NCBI RefSeq assembly: GCF_000829055.1
Contig: NZ_AP012544.1
Span: 2,860,930-2,924,929, forward strand
Direction of reading: 5' to 3'
Length of the DNA: 64,000 bases
Origin: Lacticaseibacillus casei DSM 20011 = JCM 1134 = ATCC 393
Lineage (GTDB): Bacteria > Bacillota > Bacilli > Lactobacillales > Lactobacillaceae
This document shows, one piece after another, positions 32,653 through 42,415 of this stretch (positions are counted from its first letter, which is position 1; every line of letters starts with the position of its first letter). Under the pieces are notes generated by a model. That model was given only the letters and a program-made list of their open reading frames with translations, had not been told where the DNA came from and made no database searches. The translations under genes and the position numbers were made by a program.

Positions 32653-33606
32653 TCAATCAAATTCGTCTTCATCGACTTCGTCATGCTGCTTGCTGAGGTC
32701 GTCAAATGTCCGTAGCATTGCCAGATTTGTTTCAATGCTTTCCGGCCATTCCCAGTGCTGGACATTGAAGACGTGCTTGAGGTGCGGCCCGGCACTGGCA
32801 GGCCATAGCTTGGTCGTGTAGGTGACTTTATTGGCGTCGAAGACTTGCAACAAGGCCTGACTTTGTAAGTAAAAGCTATCATTTTGGCCGCCAATGAGCA
32901 TGAATGGCGGCAAATCCAAACCTTTAACCACCTGCGAGAAATTCAAATGTTCCGCTAATGCCTGATCACCGCCGCTGAGCTTATCCAGATAAAACGATGC
33001 CATCTCACTCATGTCACCGGCCGCTTCCGGCAGTTTACTTGGCTCAGCCACGGGGCAGACCAAAGCCACCATGGTGAAGTTAAAATTAACCCGGCTAACA
33101 CCGAAGAGTTCTTGCAGCTCCTCGCTTTGCTGAATGCAGGCAACTAAGGACGCTAGATGGCCGCCTGCCGAGTCACCGGTCAAGAGGACATGGTCAAGGT
33201 CAAACCCGCGCTGAGGGCCATAATGCGACAACCAGCGCAGACTCGAAAAGATGTCTTGAACCTGGCCGCGAACATCAACATCCGGCAATAGGCGATAACC
33301 CATTCCCATCACGGCATAACCCTGACTCGCCAAGTAGCGACAATAGTTTTGGTTCAGATTCCGATCGCCATAAAACCAGCCGCCGCCATGCACATCAATC
33401 ACAGTTGGCAATGTCGCATTCCGCCGTTTCGCCGGATAATACAGATTCAGCGTCTGCTGGGGATCAGCCGAATTCTCATACCGATATTCCGTCTCCCAGT
33501 GAACATTTTCGGGAACGCGCTCATCAGCATACCGCGCCTTGTCCCGCGCACCGGTTTGTGCCCAGACTGCTTGAATCTTCGCCAACATTGCATCTTCATC
33601 AGCCAT
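32653..33606 (-). CDS. Alpha/beta hydrolase, lipase/esterase (hormone-sensitive lipase-like)
   Basis: The start is ATG at 33606 (MADEDAMLAKIQAVW) after GGAGGCAATC. The 317-residue protein has the HGGGWFYGDR oxyanion motif and the nucleophile GDSAGGHLAS, the hallmark of the hormone-sensitive lipase/BD-FAE esterase group. The acid lies around IGGQNDSFY and the His in GPHLKHVF. It hydrolyses short-chain or aryl esters in the cytoplasm; no signal peptide is present. The C-terminus is acidic (DEVDEDEFD). It converges with the upstream hydrolase and shares its terminator. Confidence 0.88.
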   Translation of the reverse strand: MADEDAMLAKIQAVWAQTGARDKARYADERVPENVHWETEYRYENSADPQQTLNLYYPAKRRNATLPTVIDVHGGGWFYGDRNLNQNYCRYLASQGYAVMGMGYRLLPDVDVRGQVQDIFSSLRWLSHYGPQRGFDLDHVLLTGDSAGGHLASLVACIQQSEELQELFGVSRVNFNFTMVALVCPVAEPSKLPEAAGDMSEMASFYLDKLSGGDQALAEHLNFSQVVKGLDLPPFMLIGGQNDSFYLQSQALLQVFDANKVTYTTKLWPASAGPHLKHVFNVQHWEWPESIETNLAMLRTFDDLSKQHDEVDEDEFD

Positions 33607-33726
33607 ACAAGATTGCCTCCTATTTCTTTTCGTCACCATCGCATTAAAAAGGTTATTCCCATATTAACGCAAAAAGGCTGTCAGTGACGCACCTGACAAC
33701 CTAATCGTTTATTTTCATTGTAATTT

Positions 33727-34881
33727 TTAACGGTCCTTCGACTTAACACTGGCTTCGACTTCATCAATCAAAGCAGCATCTTTCAAGCCGGTGACCGCTT
33801 TAATCACGTCAACCAGCGGCTGATCTTTTAGCATTGCCTGAAGTTTAACCGCTTCAGCATCGTTTGGTTCAACGTAATGGAACATCATGCCGACAGTATC
33901 CATCAAAATGCTGTAATCCAAGCCGCGTTCTTTTAATTCACGAATCGGCCGGATGAAGCGTTCGTTGTAACCCAACTTGCGAATCGGCGTGCGGGCAACC
34001 CGGGAAATATCATCGGAAATGTAGGGATTCTGGAACCGTTGCAGCACCCGATTTTGATAAGTTTCGAGTTCCTTTTCGTTAAAGTTCTTGAACTCAGCGA
34101 GCAACAATGACCGGGTTTCGGCCAGTGCGCCTTTTGCCTGATTGAAGACTTTTGGATCCTTGATCGCTTCGCCAATGGTGGTGTAGCCCAGATACTTGCC
34201 GGTGTAAGCTGTCGTGGCGTGACCGGTGTTGACCGAGAAGAGTTTCCGTTCGATGTAAGGTTCCAGATCTGGAACATAATCAACGGTCTTCAGCTTCAGA
34301 TCCTTGTTCTTCATCTGGCTTTCGTCAACAACCCATTCTTTGAAGTCTTCAACGCTAACCGCCAGCGGATCGTCATGCTTTTGCTGTGGCACAATACGGT
34401 CAACAGCCGCATTCGGGAAGCCAATATACGTATCGGTAAAGGTTTTGCCGGCGTCATCGAGATGTTCATATACGCTCTTTTTAAGGGCCTGAGAACCGCC
34501 GATCATGTTTTCACATGCAATCACATCTAGTGGTTGGTGATTGTTGGCTGCGGCACGCGCCTGCAGTCCTTGCGCAATCAGTGGCGCAATGATTGGCAGA
34601 ATCTTCGGGCCAATGGCAGTGGTCACCAAATCTGCCTGAGCAATTGCCTTCACAACTGCCTCAGGATCCTTGGCATTGTTCAAGCCATCAACATTGTCCA
34701 CGTGAATCTTTTTCTCGCCTGGGGCCGCCAGCGTGATCGTATATTCACCACGCTGATTTAACGCGTTGATAATCGTCTCGTTAACATCGACAAAATTGAT
34801 CTTGAAGCCATTCGCGGCAAGTGTTTCCCCGATGAACCCGCGACCAATATTACCTGCACCAAAATGTACTGCTTCCATCAT
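33727..34881 (-). CDS. mtlD: Mannitol-1-phosphate 5-dehydrogenase
   Basis: The 384-residue protein opens with [23 protein letters not shown], the NAD-binding motif of the long-chain mannitol dehydrogenase family, and contains [21 protein letters not shown] (in part), with the catalytic Lys-x5-Asn-x2-His-like block of MtlD. It oxidises mannitol-1-phosphate, delivered by the PTS, to fructose-6-phosphate. It is the last gene of the mtlA-mtlR-mtlF-mtlD operon, three bases after mtlF. Size is normal and no lesion is seen. Confidence 0.95.
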   Translation of the reverse strand: MMEAVHFGAGNIGRGFIGETLAANGFKINFVDVNETIINALNQRGEYTITLAAPGEKKIHVDNVDGLNNAKDPEAVVKAIAQADLVTTAIGPKILPIIAPLIAQGLQARAAANNHQPLDVIACENMIGGSQALKKSVYEHLDDAGKTFTDTYIGFPNAAVDRIVPQQKHDDPLAVSVEDFKEWVVDESQMKNKDLKLKTVDYVPDLEPYIERKLFSVNTGHATTAYTGKYLGYTTIGEAIKDPKVFNQAKGALAETRSLLLAEFKNFNEKELETYQNRVLQRFQNPYISDDISRVARTPIRKLGYNERFIRPIRELKERGLDYSILMDTVGMMFHYVEPNDAEAVKLQAMLKDQPLVDVIKAVTGLKDAALIDEVEASVKSKDR

Positions 34882-34884
34882 AAT

Positions 34885-35331
34885 TTATTCAACTTCCTTC
34901 AGTAAATTGACGATTTCTTCCGGCGTTTGCGCGTCGGCTAATTTCTGGACATTCTCCACATCACTGCAATACAGCGCAATCTGCGACAAGAGCTTGAGAT
35001 GTTCACCGTTCAATCCGGCAATGCCGAACACCACGGTAACCAAATTCTCATCAGCCGGATCTTCTGACCAATCAACACCCCACGGATATTGAACAACCGA
35101 GATCCCGGTTTTTTTAATATATTTCATACCTGCTTCCGTACCATGGGGAATCGCAATAAAGTTGCCCATATATACCGAAACGTCACGATTACGATCAATC
35201 ATTGAATCAATATAAGCCGGTTCAACATTGCCATTGTCGACCAGGAGTTGGCCGGCCTGACGAATGGCTTCGCCCCTGGTCTTTGCTTCCTGACCAAGCT
35301 TGATCGTGTTTACGTCGAGTCCTTTCATCAT
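34885..35331 (-). CDS. mtlF: PTS mannitol EIIA
   Basis: The protein of about 148 residues (start chosen at 35331, MMKGLDVNTIKLGQ, after AAGGTG) has the EIIA-2 active site NFIAIPHGTEAGMKYIKKTG, His near residue 65. It passes phosphate from HPr to the IIB domain of MtlA. The start overlaps the end of mtlR, so the genes are coupled. The remaining sequence (VVFGIAGLNGEHLKLLSQIALYC, in part) is typical for MtlF. No anomalies. Confidence 0.93.
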   Translation of the reverse strand: MMKGLDVNTIKLGQEAKTRGEAIRQAGQLLVDNGNVEPAYIDSMIDRNRDVSVYMGNFIAIPHGTEAGMKYIKKTGISVVQYPWGVDWSEDPADENLVTVVFGIAGLNGEHLKLLSQIALYCSDVENVQKLADAQTPEEIVNLLKEVE

Positions 35332-35332
35332 G

Positions 35333-37390
35333 TCACCTTCGATCAATTTTTTGGATTTCGTGCATAAAGACTTCAGTCATTACTTGATATAACTGGCTAT
35401 AGTTGCCTTTTTCAAAAAGCCGTAAGTCAGCTGGTGAGGCGACTAGCTTGGCGCTAACCGCACTCAAAAGCGTTAATGTTTCCTGTGAAACAGGATTCGG
35501 AGTTAGCAGTAACAAAACGCGCTGCAACTGGATTGTCCCCATGTCCATCGCCGGTAGTGGCAACGAGCTGGTGAGATCAAAGACGCCGATATACGGAGTG
35601 GTGACTCCTTGGCTGCTGGTGTGAATCATCGCCAGTCCAGTATCCGGAATACCGACAGGGGCCAACTCCAGCCGCTTTAACAAAGCTTCTTTAACCACCG
35701 GTGCTTCGGCAACAATGGTCGGTAACCGGCTGAGTATCGCGTCAATCGTAGCCGCAATCGTTGTGACTGGCGCCGTCATGTCAGTTACGGCAAAGTGTTG
35801 CAATAAACCATCTGCCGCCATCACCATCGTTTTCAGACTTTCAAATGCCGTGACTGTCTGATCAAGCGATGGTTGGTTCGCCGGTCGCACCTGTTTAGGC
35901 GTGGCCTTTTGAACCAATCGGCGAATTTCGGCCATTTCTTCGCGCCCCAAGATCGGCGTGATCACCAGATATTGGTGTTTGAAACCCGGTAACGGCATGG
36001 TTGCCAAAACCAAATCGTAATGTTCGAGTTGCTGCTTGGGTAAGTCACTGACCTGAATGATTTTGATCTTGCGAATTTCGGGCACCTGGACCCGCAGTTT
36101 TCCAGCGATCAAACTGCCGGTTCCGGGACCATCACTTGTGATCAGCAACACCGCAACCGGTGCATCGGTTCGCGTATGATCCAAGACCGAGGCGAAGTAC
36201 AAAACCAGATAGCCTAACGCATTGCCGGTAAAGGCGCCGCGCCCGAAAACGTCATCGGCCGCTTGTTGGACAGCCTGATAAAGTTCCGGATAGTCATCAC
36301 GCAAATGGGCAAGCACCGGATTCGTCATCGTGAATCCTGGCAACCAATTGCCGCCGGTTGTCCGCTGAACATGGGCAAGTAGCGAGGAATAAAGTTGCGT
36401 ATTTCCGGAAAATTTCCCGGGAAATTTTCGCGCCACTTCGCGAATTAATTCTTGGACTTCCAGGTTGATGGTCAAATCGAATGGATCAACCTGTTCACCA
36501 GCCAAGCCGCCACGAATGTTACTAAGTTCAACTGCTAAAAACTGGTAGTCGCCGACGCGAACTTTTTCCCGGATGGTGGGATCCATTTCGGCTAGAAACT
36601 GGAGTGCCAGTTGTTGATCCTGAAACAGCCGTTCCTGGTCAAAATGGGGTTGGGCCTTCGCATGATGTTCTTCGCGCAACCGATGCGTGTTAACGGCAAC
36701 GGTGAGTAACACTGCTTTGCGTTGATTGTCACTCAGGTCGGCTAGCGCTTTGATTCGGGATAATGCCGTATTGGCAGCTAGCAGTTCTTCTTGCGGTAAC
36801 CGTTTGATGAAGTAATCCGTCACCGGATCAAAGGTTTGCCGCGGATCATTTAAGAAACGAAAGAACACATACGGATTAATCTCGGCATTCAAGACGCCGA
36901 CAAGCACCCGCCGAATATCGCCTTCCTGCCCTTCAATCCAAATGCCGGCAGCTTTTTGGCGATTCAACTTGAGATGATATTCATTGAGTGCCGGTTCCAG
37001 AATATCAAGGTCTTGTTTAATGGTGGTCACGCTGACATCCACATCGGTTGCTAAGGCCGTCATGGTTTTGGGTGCGCCCGCATTCAGCATCATTAAGATC
37101 AAGGCACTCTGACGCTGACTGGGATCGAACGTCAGGTTTTGTTGTTGCTGGGCCAACGTCTCCGACAATTTTGCCAGATCCGTTGTCGCGCCTGTTAACC
37201 GGTAGGAACTGCCATCACCTTTGTCGAGCCGTAAGTTCAAGGCGGTAATATCATGCTCCAGTTGCGAAAGTTCACGGTAAATGGTCCGGCGGCTGACACC
37301 CAGCTGTCGTTGCAGCTCATCACGGCTCACACCGGCGGGCTGACTCATCATCAGTTTGATCATTTCCTGTTCACGATTCGTTAGTAACAT
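35333..37390 (-). CDS. mtlR: Mannitol operon activator MtlR (PRD-containing, BglG/MtlR type)
   Basis: I place the start at 37390 (MLLTNREQEMIKLM); an alternative TTG lies at 37414. The protein of about 685 residues has two N-terminal helix-turn-helix modules (GVSRDELQRQLGVSRRTIYREL, in part; TALATDVDVSVTTIKQDL), two PTS regulation domains with conserved His residues (for example NTHRLREEHHAK), a GatB-like EIIB domain (VLLITSDGPGTGSLIAGKL) and a C-terminal EIIA-like domain. Such activators are switched by phosphorylation from HPr and the mannitol PTS. It is the second gene of the operon, between mtlA and mtlF, the usual order in lactobacilli and bacilli. Confidence 0.92.
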   Translation of the reverse strand: MLLTNREQEMIKLMMSQPAGVSRDELQRQLGVSRRTIYRELSQLEHDITALNLRLDKGDGSSYRLTGATTDLAKLSETLAQQQQNLTFDPSQRQSALILMMLNAGAPKTMTALATDVDVSVTTIKQDLDILEPALNEYHLKLNRQKAAGIWIEGQEGDIRRVLVGVLNAEINPYVFFRFLNDPRQTFDPVTDYFIKRLPQEELLAANTALSRIKALADLSDNQRKAVLLTVAVNTHRLREEHHAKAQPHFDQERLFQDQQLALQFLAEMDPTIREKVRVGDYQFLAVELSNIRGGLAGEQVDPFDLTINLEVQELIREVARKFPGKFSGNTQLYSSLLAHVQRTTGGNWLPGFTMTNPVLAHLRDDYPELYQAVQQAADDVFGRGAFTGNALGYLVLYFASVLDHTRTDAPVAVLLITSDGPGTGSLIAGKLRVQVPEIRKIKIIQVSDLPKQQLEHYDLVLATMPLPGFKHQYLVITPILGREEMAEIRRLVQKATPKQVRPANQPSLDQTVTAFESLKTMVMAADGLLQHFAVTDMTAPVTTIAATIDAILSRLPTIVAEAPVVKEALLKRLELAPVGIPDTGLAMIHTSSQGVTTPYIGVFDLTSSLPLPAMDMGTIQLQRVLLLLTPNPVSQETLTLLSAVSAKLVASPADLRLFEKGNYSQLYQVMTEVFMHEIQKIDRR

Positions 37391-37425
37391 GTTTTTCGCC
37401 CCAGACGGCCGCAACTCGACCTCGC

Positions 37426-39246
37426 TTATTTCATTTTATCAATAAGTTTATCATAGTTCGTTGCGTTCAATAGACCGTCGACGGTATAGACTTGGACGTT
37501 GGCAAACTGTAATTTAACGCGGCGTGCCGTTTCCTTTGAAGCGATAATCAACACGTTGTCTTTGTCCTCAATCTCGCCGATCGCAACATTGCGTACCTTG
37601 ACATCCTTGTTGAGTTTCCGCAACTCGGAGCGGAAGGTTGCTTGGGCCATCGTTGCGGAGCCGATGTTTTGATCATGATGCAGGAAGTCAACTTCCGTAA
37701 TCTTGTCAAAATCAATCTCGTTCAATTCGTCTTCCGGTGTTTCCTGTTGCGCTTTCGGCGCTTCTGCGGTAGCCGTTTCATCCGTACCGCCAACCGCTTC
37801 TGCTTTCAGACTGGCAATGATTTCATCGTACTTCGGACTATTCAGGAAGTTTTCAACCGCAACGTGAGCAGCACCCGGCGTCTGTTTCTTGGCACGATCC
37901 GCCAGTTCGTCTTGGGTCACAACCAACAGTCCCGGCTTATCTTGCAAATTACTGATTGCTGTGTTGGTAACTGAAAGATCCAACCCAGCCTTCTTGACTT
38001 TATCACGCAGAATCGAAGCACCCATTGCGCTTGAACCCATGCCGGCATCGCAAGCAAAGATGATTTGTTTGATGCCCTTAGCCTGATTCATCACGTCTTT
38101 GGCAGCCTCGACATTTTGTCCTTTGGCTTCAGCCTTCATGGACTTCATCTTGGCTTCGCTTTCAGCTAATTCATCGCCGGTCGTGCTCTTATCACGACGT
38201 AGGATGACTGCTGAGATAAGGAAGGAAACAGTTGTGGCTCCGGCAACGCCGATGAGCAAGCCAAGATAGTTCCAAATATTAACAGGCGACATAGCGAATA
38301 AGGATATGATTGAACCAGGTGAAGGTGAACTCTTCAAACCTACATTAAAGATGGAGAACAATGTGGTTCCGGTAACACCACCAGCCATGACTGACAGGAA
38401 TAACGCTGGCTTCATCAAGACATATGGGAAGTAAATTTCGTGAATACCACCGAAGAAATGAATAATGATCGCCGATGGCGCAGATCCTTTAGCAGTCCCT
38501 TTACCAAATAATGCAAAGGCTAGCAAAACCCCAAGCCCTGGGCCCGGATCTGGTTCGAGCAAGAACAAGATTGACTTACCATGGGCAGCGGCCGCTTGAA
38601 TGCCAAGTGGCGTTAAAATGCCTTGGTTAATCGCATTATTTAGGAACAAGATCTTCGCTGGCTCAATGAAAATATTCGCTAACCAAATCAATCCGTGGCT
38701 GATGATCCAGTCAACACCGGCAGCCATAACATTAGTTAAACCAGAAATAATGGGGCCAATTAGAAGAAAACCAACAATAGCTAGCAACATGCCGATAATA
38801 CCAGCACTGAAATTGTTAACCAGCATTTCAAAGCCTTGTCTGATTTTGTCTTGAACTCTATCGTCCCATTTTTTAATGCACCAACCTGCCAGTGGGCCCA
38901 TCACCATCGCACCAATGAACATTGGCACATTGGTTCCGACAATAACCCCCATTGTTGCGATCATGCCAACAACGCCCCCACGATGCCCATGCACCATGGA
39001 ACCGCCAGAATAAGCAATTAATAGTGGTAGCAAATAGGTGACCATTGGGCTGATCATTTTTGCAAGCTGTGGATTAGCCCACCAACCACCTTTAACAAAG
39101 ATGGTTGTAATGAGGCCCCAAGCAATAAAGGCACCGATGTTTGGCAACACCATGCCGGAAAGCTTGGTCCCGAATGATTGCATACCGGCCTTCAGATTGA
39201 ATTTCTTCTTCTCCGTTACCGGCGTGTTTGCTGATTTAGCTTCCAA
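37426..39246 (-). CDS. mtlA: PTS mannitol EIICB with an extra IIB-like domain
   Basis: The start is probably TTG at 39246, ten bases from AAAGGAG; the frame can also begin at GTG 39255, which lies too close. The EIIC part (about 1-340, eight or so helices, including GGIHEIYFPYVLMKP) moves mannitol. A IIB domain (about 390-475) has the phospho-Cys in IIFACDAGMGSSAMGAS. A second IIB-like domain (about 510-600) follows an acidic linker; at the same place it reads LHHDQNIGSATMAQAT with no Cys. Usual EIICB proteins of about 480 residues lack this extra copy. It heads the mtl operon, behind a perfect cre site. Confidence 0.92.
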   Translation of the reverse strand: MEAKSANTPVTEKKKFNLKAGMQSFGTKLSGMVLPNIGAFIAWGLITTIFVKGGWWANPQLAKMISPMVTYLLPLLIAYSGGSMVHGHRGGVVGMIATMGVIVGTNVPMFIGAMVMGPLAGWCIKKWDDRVQDKIRQGFEMLVNNFSAGIIGMLLAIVGFLLIGPIISGLTNVMAAGVDWIISHGLIWLANIFIEPAKILFLNNAINQGILTPLGIQAAAAHGKSILFLLEPDPGPGLGVLLAFALFGKGTAKGSAPSAIIIHFFGGIHEIYFPYVLMKPALFLSVMAGGVTGTTLFSIFNVGLKSSPSPGSIISLFAMSPVNIWNYLGLLIGVAGATTVSFLISAVILRRDKSTTGDELAESEAKMKSMKAEAKGQNVEAAKDVMNQAKGIKQIIFACDAGMGSSAMGASILRDKVKKAGLDLSVTNTAISNLQDKPGLLVVTQDELADRAKKQTPGAAHVAVENFLNSPKYDEIIASLKAEAVGGTDETATAEAPKAQQETPEDELNEIDFDKITEVDFLHHDQNIGSATMAQATFRSELRKLNKDVKVRNVAIGEIEDKDNVLIIASKETARRVKLQFANVQVYTVDGLLNATNYDKLIDKMK

Positions 39247-39283
39247 AGCAAACACACTCCTTTCCCTTGTTTACGGAGATTAT

Positions 39284-39310
39284 TGTAACCGCTTTATGTA
39301 ATCGCTGACA
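39284..39310. promoter_or_regulatory. CcpA cre site(s) upstream of mtlA
   Basis: TGTAATCGCTGACA (39297-39310) fits the consensus TGWAANCGNTNWCA at every position. TGTAACCGCTTTAT (39284-39297) is a weaker neighbour. They lie 40-65 bases upstream of mtlA, so catabolite repression by glucose is expected. Confidence 0.75.
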
Positions 39311-39555
39311 AAAGCTACTTTGGCACAGTTGGCTGTGCCAAATATTCACCCCAAGCCTTTTCCAACATTTATCTGGCAAAACAGCGAAAAATAGACGATA
39401 ACAGTATTAGCTAACTGTTTCACGGGTTATCTTAAAAGGCGCAGATTGCTCGGAGACAGCAACATTTAATGACGATGTCAGCTTCAAAAACCCGCTTTTC
39501 TTCCTTGATACAAATTTTGACGAATGCACAGAAGCTTTCTTAGAAAATTCAAATT
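39311..39555. other. Divergent intergenic region mtlA-nagB, no gene seen
   Basis: Contains the mtlA promoter side and no convincing frame. The 39256-39630 gap also holds the cre sites and the nagB control region, listed separately. Confidence 0.5.
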
Positions 39556-39612
39556 TAGGTATAGACCATTGTTGACACGGTTACTTTTTGATGCTATATT
39601 GGACTAGACCAG
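39556..39612 (+). promoter_or_regulatory. nagB promoter flanked by two NagR-type operators
   Basis: TTGACA at 39572-39577 and TATATT at 39595-39600 have a 17-base spacer, a consensus sigma-A promoter. GGTATAGACC (39558-39567) and GGACTAGACC (39601-39610) are variants of the GGTCTAGACC palindrome bound by NagR/DasR-type GntR regulators. One lies upstream of -35, the other directly after -10. Confidence 0.7.
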
Positions 39613-39630
39613 ATAAGGGGGATATCAATT

Positions 39631-40341
39631 ATGGATGTTAAAGTTTTTGATAACGACACAGAAGCAGGTAAATACGCATTTGAACTGATTAAGCAAGGGA
39701 TGGACAACGGCGCCAAGGTGCTTGGTTTGGCTACCGGCAGCACCCCTGTCACCATGTATCAGGCAATGGTGAACAGTGATGTTGATTTCAGCAACATGAC
39801 ATCGATCAACTTGGATGAATATGTTGGCATGTCACCGGATAACGATCAAAGTTATCGCTACTTCATGCAGAGCCACCTTTTTGACAAGAAGCCGTTTAAG
39901 GAAACCTTCGTGCCAAACGGCCTTGCCAAGGATCCTGAAGAAGAAACCAAGCGTTACAACAAAGTCATTGCCGATCACCCAATCGACATTCAGGTTTTGG
40001 GGATTGGCCGCAACGGTCACATTGGCTTCAACGAACCTGGTTCACCGTTTGACGCAGAAACACGGAAGGTTCCGTTAACCCAAAACACCATTGACGCCAA
40101 TGCTCGCTTCTTTGAAAATAAGGACGATGTACCGCGTTACGCTTATTCCATGGGTATCGGTTCCATCATGAAGAGCAAGAAGATCTTGCTTCTGGCCTTT
40201 GGTGAAAACAAAGCCGACGCCGTTCAAAAGATGATCGAAGGCCCGGTTACCAACGACGTGCCTGCATCTATTTTGCAGAAGCATCCGGATGTTGTTGTCA
40301 TCTTGGACAAGGCGGCTGCAAGTAAGTTGAGCAAGAAATAG
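39631..40341 (+). CDS. nagB: Glucosamine-6-phosphate deaminase
   Basis: The 236-residue protein has the NagB signatures: [16 protein letters not shown] (phosphate loop), [38 protein letters not shown] with catalytic Asp/His/Glu, and [16 protein letters not shown]. It converts glucosamine-6-phosphate to fructose-6-phosphate and ammonia. AAGGGGGATATC precedes the ATG. It is a single gene ending at a terminator. Control by an amino-sugar-responsive GntR repressor is likely from the paired operators. Size is that of the short Gram-positive enzyme without the allosteric C-terminus. Confidence 0.95.
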   Translation: MDVKVFDNDTEAGKYAFELIKQGMDNGAKVLGLATGSTPVTMYQAMVNSDVDFSNMTSINLDEYVGMSPDNDQSYRYFMQSHLFDKKPFKETFVPNGLAKDPEEETKRYNKVIADHPIDIQVLGIGRNGHIGFNEPGSPFDAETRKVPLTQNTIDANARFFENKDDVPRYAYSMGIGSIMKSKKILLLAFGENKADAVQKMIEGPVTNDVPASILQKHPDVVVILDKAAASKLSKK

Positions 40342-40363
40342 AACGTTGTTAAAACGAACTACT

Positions 40364-40394
40364 AAAAGCGGGCTAATTGGCCTGCTTTTTTTTA
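40364..40394 (+). terminator. Terminator of nagB
   Basis: AAAGCGGGC, loop TAATT, GGCCTGCTTT form a hairpin (one mismatch) followed by a T-run of eight. Confidence 0.75.
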
Positions 40395-40534
40395 ATGTGA
40401 GCGTGAGTCAGCGCGCTTAGAAGCAAGCAAACGCGTTATGGCATAAGCCCGTTCACACTCTGCAAGCGCTTCTATTTTTACTATGGATTCATGGTAAAAT
40501 GAAGCCATCACAAACTCGGATATCGGAGGAAATT

Positions 40535-41320
40535 ATGTATAAAGCCGTTGTATTTTTCGATTTAGATCAAACCCTGCTCAACGATGAAAAGCAAGTGCCT
40601 CCTGAAAACGTAAAGGCGCTTAAAGCATTGGAGGCCAATGATGTGCTGCCGGTCATTGCTACTGGCCGCAGCTACTATGAACTAGCCGATATTATGACCG
40701 CTACTGGCATTCGGAGCGCGATTACGGCAAACGGCGGGGATGTCTTCCTTAATGGCGAGCATATTTTTCAAAGCGTCATCGGTGAACCTCAGCTGGTGCG
40801 GTTTCTCAATGCAACCGCGACTCAGGATATTCAGGTGGCCATGTACTCCAGCGAGGCCTCTGCTTTAACCGGCTATGATCAACTCACCACTGATAATTAC
40901 GCACAAGTGCACCAAACCCCGCCGCCGATCAATCCTAAGTATTATCAGGAAGCAGTCTTGTCGCTGTTGCTCATCTTTTTGCCTTGGAATCAGACTGGCG
41001 ATCAGTTAGGTAAGCAGTTCATTCAGGACTTCCCCGAATTGACCTTCTATCGCAATTCCCACTTCTCCTTTGATGTCGTCAATCATGGCATCTCAAAAGG
41101 CAGTGGCATGTCGTTTCTGTTGAACCAGCCAGCTTTGCGTGGGGTGCCTACCTATGCGTTTGGCGATGGCTACAACGACATTCCGCTCCTGCAAGCCGCC
41201 GATACCGGCATCGCCATGGGAAACGCCTATCCCAAAGTCGCCGCAATTGCCGATTACCAAACCGATGACTACCGCAAAAATGGCATTCCCAACGCGCTTG
41301 CTCACTTCAACCTGATTTAA
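40535..41320 (+). CDS. Cof-type HAD-IIB phosphatase
   Basis: Start at 40535 (MYKAVVFFDLDQTLL) after GGAGGAAATT. The 261-residue protein has HAD motif I FFDLDQTLLND, motif II PVIATGRSY, motif III Lys in NHGISKGSG, and motif IV FGDGYNDIPLL. The cap domain between motifs II and III is type IIB, as in Cof/YidA. These enzymes remove phosphate from small metabolites such as sugar phosphates or flavin intermediates. A TGCAAGCGCT cre-like sequence lies about 75 bases upstream, which could link it to sugar supply. Monocistronic by appearance. Confidence 0.92.
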   Translation: MYKAVVFFDLDQTLLNDEKQVPPENVKALKALEANDVLPVIATGRSYYELADIMTATGIRSAITANGGDVFLNGEHIFQSVIGEPQLVRFLNATATQDIQVAMYSSEASALTGYDQLTTDNYAQVHQTPPPINPKYYQEAVLSLLLIFLPWNQTGDQLGKQFIQDFPELTFYRNSHFSFDVVNHGISKGSGMSFLLNQPALRGVPTYAFGDGYNDIPLLQAADTGIAMGNAYPKVAAIADYQTDDYRKNGIPNALAHFNLI

Positions 41321-41644
41321 TTGATTCGCATACCAAACTCGGGACTCAAAAAGCATTGCGATTATTAAAAATTTGATAGCGACATTGTTACCCCTTTACA
41401 AACACGCGTTCTCATCATTTTCTCCAAAATTCATGGCCGAAAATTATTTAATTTTTGCGGCCAAAACGTTGTCACATCAACGTTTTCAGCGACCCTTATA
41501 ACGTGTTCGCCACGCAAAGTCAAGACCGCAGTTGTGCGAATTTTCTGCTATACTCAAGGCATGTTGCACGTTATTTGGGCGTGATCGTGTCACTGATCAG
41601 TAACGTTGCGGCATCGCAAAATCTGCTGATGGAGGGGTCTCGTT
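41321..41644. other. Intergenic stretch, no supported gene
   Basis: About 320 bases. A plus-strand frame at 41455-41712 has no ribosome site and overlaps the well-started gene at 41645. A promoter for 41645-42092 is likely here. Confidence 0.5.
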
Positions 41645-41905
41645 ATGTTAGAACAATCGACAATGCATCCTGTAGTTTGGATCAACAAACATACTTATAT
41701 CAGTATCGTTAAAAATGCGGACTATAATTTAGAAGTCTGGGAGATTACCGCCGAAAATCGGCAGCATCGGATGGCGCGGATGAACTACAAATATCATCGT
41801 GATAATTTCGCCGGGTTCATCTATCGACTCTTTCCGCAGATTGATCTCATCCAAATTCACAATATTCAAAAGAAGATCAATCCGTATTTCGATTTAGAAG
41901 TCTAG
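41645..41905 (+). CDS. Hypothetical protein, 86 residues
   Basis: GGAGGGGTCTCGTT stands before the ATG (MLEQSTMHPVVWINKHTYIS), a very strong ribosome site. The protein is small, soluble and basic-aromatic (ENRQHRMARMNYKYHRDNFAG), likely an alpha/beta fold. No family is recognised, but the frame, start site and the tight link to a second small gene ten bases downstream support it as genuine. The pair may form a two-gene unit. Confidence 0.65.
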   Translation: MLEQSTMHPVVWINKHTYISIVKNADYNLEVWEITAENRQHRMARMNYKYHRDNFAGFIYRLFPQIDLIQIHNIQKKINPYFDLEV

Positions 41906-41915
41906 AGGTGTTCAC

Positions 41916-42092
41916 ATGGATAGTCTGGTCGTTCAATTACTAATCATGGTCGTTGTCGCCTTCATCATCACGTTGGCGGTGATCGTAACCGAATGGCGCA
42001 CCAAAACATTCAAGACATGGCAAATCAGTGTCCAATCCGTTGTCGCCATCCTGCTATTAGCTATTGGTATTAGCTTGTTGACGGTTCGCTAG
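41916..42092 (+). CDS. Small two-helix membrane protein
   Basis: A 58-residue frame (MDSLVVQLLIMVVVAFII start) with GAGGTG before its ATG. It has two membrane helices (about 4-24 and 38-56) separated by a charged segment (VTEWRTKTFKTWQ). It lies ten bases after the 86-residue gene, so they are co-transcribed. The layout is that of many small holin-like or stress-associated membrane proteins; no family is recognised. Confidence 0.6.
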   Translation: MDSLVVQLLIMVVVAFIITLAVIVTEWRTKTFKTWQISVQSVVAILLLAIGISLLTVR

Positions 42093-42415
42093 TCCTCCAT
42101 TTGATGTGGCTGCCATCTGGAAGAAGCTTTTGACGTTCTGCTAACCTTTTGCACCCGTCATAACGCCCGCTGACCGTCAAATGTTTCGTTTTCTAGATAG
42201 CGAACCGCAATATGATCAAAAGGTCGATAACCACAAGTTGGCTCAGCCAGTGAACATTTAAAAATCAGTCCCAACGAATTTTTGTTGGGGCTGATTTTTT
42301 ATGGCGAGCAAGCACACTTTAAAAAACAAGCGATATTTGCGGTAAAGTTTAAATTTATATGCTAGAATTAAGCAAAATTCTCAGAGAGGCCGGCGCAGAA
42401 TAAGCGCCCTTCGTC
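42093..42415. other. Intergenic stretch with terminator, no gene
   Basis: Holds the terminator at 42259-42300 and, to its right, the AGAGAGG region before the XRE gene. No frame is supported. Confidence 0.5.
42259..42300 (+). terminator. Intrinsic terminator
   Basis: AAAAATCAGTCCCAACGA and TTGTTGGGGCTGATTTTTT form a hairpin with A and T tracts; it ends the two small genes. Confidence 0.85.
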
